From: Alviniconcha marisindica
Lineage: Eukaryota; Mollusca; Gastropoda; Provannidae
DNA: 64,000 nucleotides
Assembly: GCA_018857735.1 (NCBI GenBank)
Contig: JABMCL010003845.1
Coordinates: 161,001-225,000, forward strand
Reading direction: 5' to 3'
Position 1 is the stretch's first letter, and each line of letters begins with the position of its first letter. A program made the position numbers and the translations under genes. The notes under the pieces were generated by a model that searched no databases, was not told where the DNA came from, and worked only from the letters and a program-made list of their open reading frames with translations. Positions 61,457 through 64,000 of the stretch are shown here, one piece after another.

Positions 61457-62634
61457 ATAAGGCTGTTTTAGTCACTGACTATGGCACTGTAGAAATCTCT
61501 ATGTACTATCATTATTTTACCCACATCCTTAAGGATAATAATACCCAAGCAAAGTTTACTCATACTGATGCCACAACTGCTGCATAATTGACTTCTGTCC
61601 AGGATCAAGGTATAGTTTGGCCACATTTGGAAGTTGTGCCCCCAGTATTGTTACTAATCTCCTCAAGCAAAGACCTTGTAGTTTACTCATTTGCTAAATT
61701 GTGCGGATACTGCACACAGCATGATTTACCAACACCCTTTACTAAAGACCCTGTACATTAATTCAAGAGTTGCATGCCAAAACTGATGACTTCCATTGCA
61801 GAAAAGAAAGGAGATAGTCCGTTTTGGCGGGTAATCCTCATACAGTGAAATTCAGGCACATCTTTGAGCAAGGACCAAAAGTGATATTGCACCTTTTTGT
61901 GATGAATAATTCCCTTATGGTCACATCTTCAAGACCACAGTGAAGTTTACTCACACACTTCGCTTGTCAGCACAGGTTATTCACATCTTCATTTAATTTG
62001 CCCTTATATGCCTCTTTGCAGTTGACGGGGCATTCAATATTAAGAATTGTATCCTCGGTTAGACAACTTAGAGACAAACACACCTGCATACAGTTTACTC
62101 ATATCCCAAACATAGTATGTCATGTCCTCAAGTAAAAACTCCATCACATTTTACTCGCACCGCCACTGAGTAAACAAAAACACACACATACAATTTTCTG
62201 ACTCGAGTAAACAGCTCAGCATATTTTACTCCTTGAGTATGCTTTACCCGCATTCTGACAGGATAATTGCATCCTGAAGTAAAAGTTGTATATAGTTTAT
62301 TCATCCTCAAGTATGTCTTCTTCTTCTTTCATTTAAGAGCCAGGCCTCCTTGGGCATAATTGGCTCTGGTTTTTACCCACATCCTGACAGTACAGTATGC
62401 TTACTTCCTCTTGTGAAATGCTCAGCCTATTTTACTCACATCTTCAAAGGCCCAAATTGAGTCGATCACAGGTCGAATTTTTCCGTGGCGGTACAGGTCA
62501 ATCAACTTGTCGACGACATTACGAACATAGGCATGCTGGCCCTGTCGGAAGAGCAGGCGCCGCAGCTGGAAACCTCCCACGCTGCGGTTGTCGTCAAAGA
62601 GCTTGATGGGGTTGACCTTGTCCACCTGCCACCA
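60613..62634 (-). CDS. VAT1/VAT1L-type oxidoreductase, last three coding exons (5' part off window)
   Basis: Medium-chain dehydrogenase/quinone-oxidoreductase family protein of the synaptic vesicle membrane VAT-1 group; these bind NAD(P)H, and the physiological substrate is uncertain. Three minus-strand exons (62634-62440, 61271-61188, 60738-60613) join in phase 0 to give 134 residues. The order is WWQVDKVNPIKLFDDN, GGFQLRRLLFRQG, VVDKLIDLYRHGKIRPVIDS, MQKLHDRKNIGKILLD, then a lineage-specific hydrophilic tail (about 41 residues) rich in K, T, E and Q. WWQVxKVNPIKL and HDRxNIGK(I/L)xLD favour VAT1L over VAT1. The catalytic and Rossmann parts lie right of the window, so the nearest paralogue cannot be settled. 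Confidence 0.88.
61144..61177. repeat. G-rich tract
   Basis: GGGGGG-T-GGG-T-G14 on the plus strand, C-rich on the VAT1-like transcript just after the penultimate exon's donor. Confidence 0.93.
61188..61271 (-). CDS. VAT1-like, penultimate coding exon
   Basis: 28 codons, phase 0: VGEGMQKLHDRKNIGKILLD then PSKEPAPK. Acceptor GGCAG, donor GTAACA. HDRKNIGK is the terminal conserved motif of the family. A long C tract (G on the plus strand, 61144-61177) follows the donor on the transcript. Confidence 0.9.
61384..61453. repeat. (AT)35 microsatellite
   Basis: 70 uninterrupted bases of AT in the VAT1-like penultimate intron; cruciform-prone. Confidence 0.98.
62440..62634 (-). CDS. VAT1-like, third-from-last coding exon
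   Basis: 65 codons, phase 0, acceptor GGTGCAG and donor GTGAGT. WWQVDKVNPIKL, FQLRRLLFRQGQ, LIDLYRHGKIRPVIDSIWAF: the C-terminal lobe of the MDR fold. Confidence 0.9.
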
Positions 62635-64000
62635 CTGCACCACCAAGGAAACAATCAACAAACGAGGGTTAAAAATTGGTCCCAATGATACGTTTCCAAA
62701 GGATACTCCAAGCAATGATTATTGCATGGCTTGAACCCTTTCACCTCTGCCACGGTTGGTAATGTCACAGCCACTCTCAATCCCCCATTTGTTTCGCCCA
62801 CCATAGAAAATGAGCAAATACCAGCCAGTTACACACATCCAAGCCTTGCTTTCCAGCACCCTGCCCCTAAACTCTGCCATAATTAGTTATGCCACTTAAG
62901 GGACACTCCTTATTTCCTAGCATTTGTCTACTGAAATCATACGCATGTGTATGTTTTATTTGTGTGCGCGCACACGAGTACAGGTGCGCGCGTGTGTGCT
63001 TGCATGCGTGAGTGTGTTTGAGTTTGCGTGAGTGCATGCGTAGGTACGTGTGTGTGTGTGTTGAGAGAGAATCTATGTTTGTAAGTTTTGATGTTAAAAT
63101 TGTTTATGCACATAAAATGCCCCCCCCCCCCGTTTGACATGGGCAGATGGCCTAGTTCAATAAACCATTTGTCCATTCATTCGTTCATTGATTTTGTAAC
63201 ATAAAGCATTGATGCACACATACAAACATTGGATACAATGCGCCCTGGGTAAGAAAAAAAATAACTTCCATGATTTTGGTTTTATTTGTGCTGGTGTTAG
63301 CATGAGAAACATGTACTGATCTCTGAGTGGTTATAGGTTCACTACCAGTTAACTTTAAGCATCAATGAAAAACTGTCAGTTTTGTTGGAGGCCAGTGGCG
63401 TAACCAATCATGGCAATGGTTGGAGGAAGGATGTTGTAAACTGATGCGTGGAGTTTGCAGCCAATTATCTAATAACAATAATAAATACTTAGAGCACCTA
63501 ACCTGCACAGGTTAAGCTAAGCTTAACAGTACATCTAAGCTACAATGTAACTAGCCGTGGCAGAGGTGGTGGCCTGCCATCTAAGCCAGCATGTTCCTGA
63601 TATTCCCATACTGCCGCTGGCTAATCAGACCACAATTCCTCTTGCCTGCATAGTAACAGTTTGATTTCTGGTCAGATTTGCTGTATACACTTTATTATCT
63701 TATTTCTATGTCATTATGTTTATTGACACGCGTATGCTTTTTTTCTTTTTCTTTTCTTTTTCCCCCTCAAAACAAAACCAGCAAATAGGTCTGAATTAGT
63801 CACAGACAGACATTACCTGAAAGTCCCCATCTGGCCCAAGCACATTGCCCCGAAAGCACTTCATACACCTGGGACCCCTAGTGTATAATTTGAGGATTTT
63901 CAACAGTGTCAGTAATTTTGACTCTCGTACAAAAAACACACACGAATGGACAGAAAAGAATGAAGTAAATGCTCAAGATTTGCAGTCATAATTATGTTTA
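62635..64000. other. VAT1-like intron, no further exon supported
   Basis: Contains a TG/GTGCGC microsatellite (62951-63062), a C run at 63121-63131 and the GTTTGGAGGAAGG motif of the dispersed element near 63410. The sequence at 63868-63811 on the minus strand looks exon-like but does not match the family. Confidence 0.5.

Noticed and set aside
63811..63868. Exon-like segment on the minus strand (reads CMKCFRGNVLGPDGDFQ with a GTAATG donor) upstream of the VAT1-like exons
   Set aside because: The expected preceding VAT1L exon should read toward the nucleotide-binding and KSWW region. This segment does not match it, and the acceptor's pyrimidine tract is weak.

Overview
This window is animal nuclear DNA: intron-rich, dense in microsatellites and minisatellites, with short exons bounded by GT/AG sites. 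The proteins are ordinary metazoan housekeeping proteins. The repeats (tRNA-derived SINEs, CR1/L2-like LINE tails, a 'GTTTTACGCCCAGTCAACC' element) suggest a lophotrochozoan, most likely a gastropod mollusc. That placement is inferred from repeat style and is not proven.

Three protein-coding genes are recognisable. (1) BOP1, minus strand, 272-18481: 18 coding exons can be joined in phase, giving about 682 residues. The last WD40 exon(s) lie off the left edge. (2) PRMT5, plus strand, 20147-44336: 17 exons, 627 codons, complete from ATG to stop, with one single-base frameshift in exon 14 as sequenced. (3) The last three coding exons of a VAT1/VAT1L-type oxidoreductase, minus strand, 60613-62634, whose 5' part lies off the right edge. 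BOP1 and PRMT5 are head to head, with 1.68 kb between start codons. One makes large ribosomal subunits; the other is the main symmetric arginine methyltransferase.

The 16 kb between PRMT5 and VAT1L shows no gene I can support. It holds mobile-element remnants, a TIR element, a near-perfect long hairpin and simple repeats.

The unusual content is in the introns and spacers. There are relics of the genes' own exons: a decayed copy of PRMT5 exon 12, four tandem decoys of the PRMT5 exon 4 start, and a duplicated, indel-riddled block around BOP1 exon 13. A dispersed family of short elements conserves a nested hairpin although its stem sequences differ. Two TTAA-flanked piggyBac-like MITEs and one 12-bp-TIR element are present. 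Long poly-G tracts sit just after four PRMT5 splice donors. A 1.75-kb minisatellite changes from 32-bp monomers to exact 59-bp units. No CRISPR, operon, rRNA gene or functional tRNA gene is seen. Splice sites were chosen by eye from GT/AG, phase and protein-family conservation.
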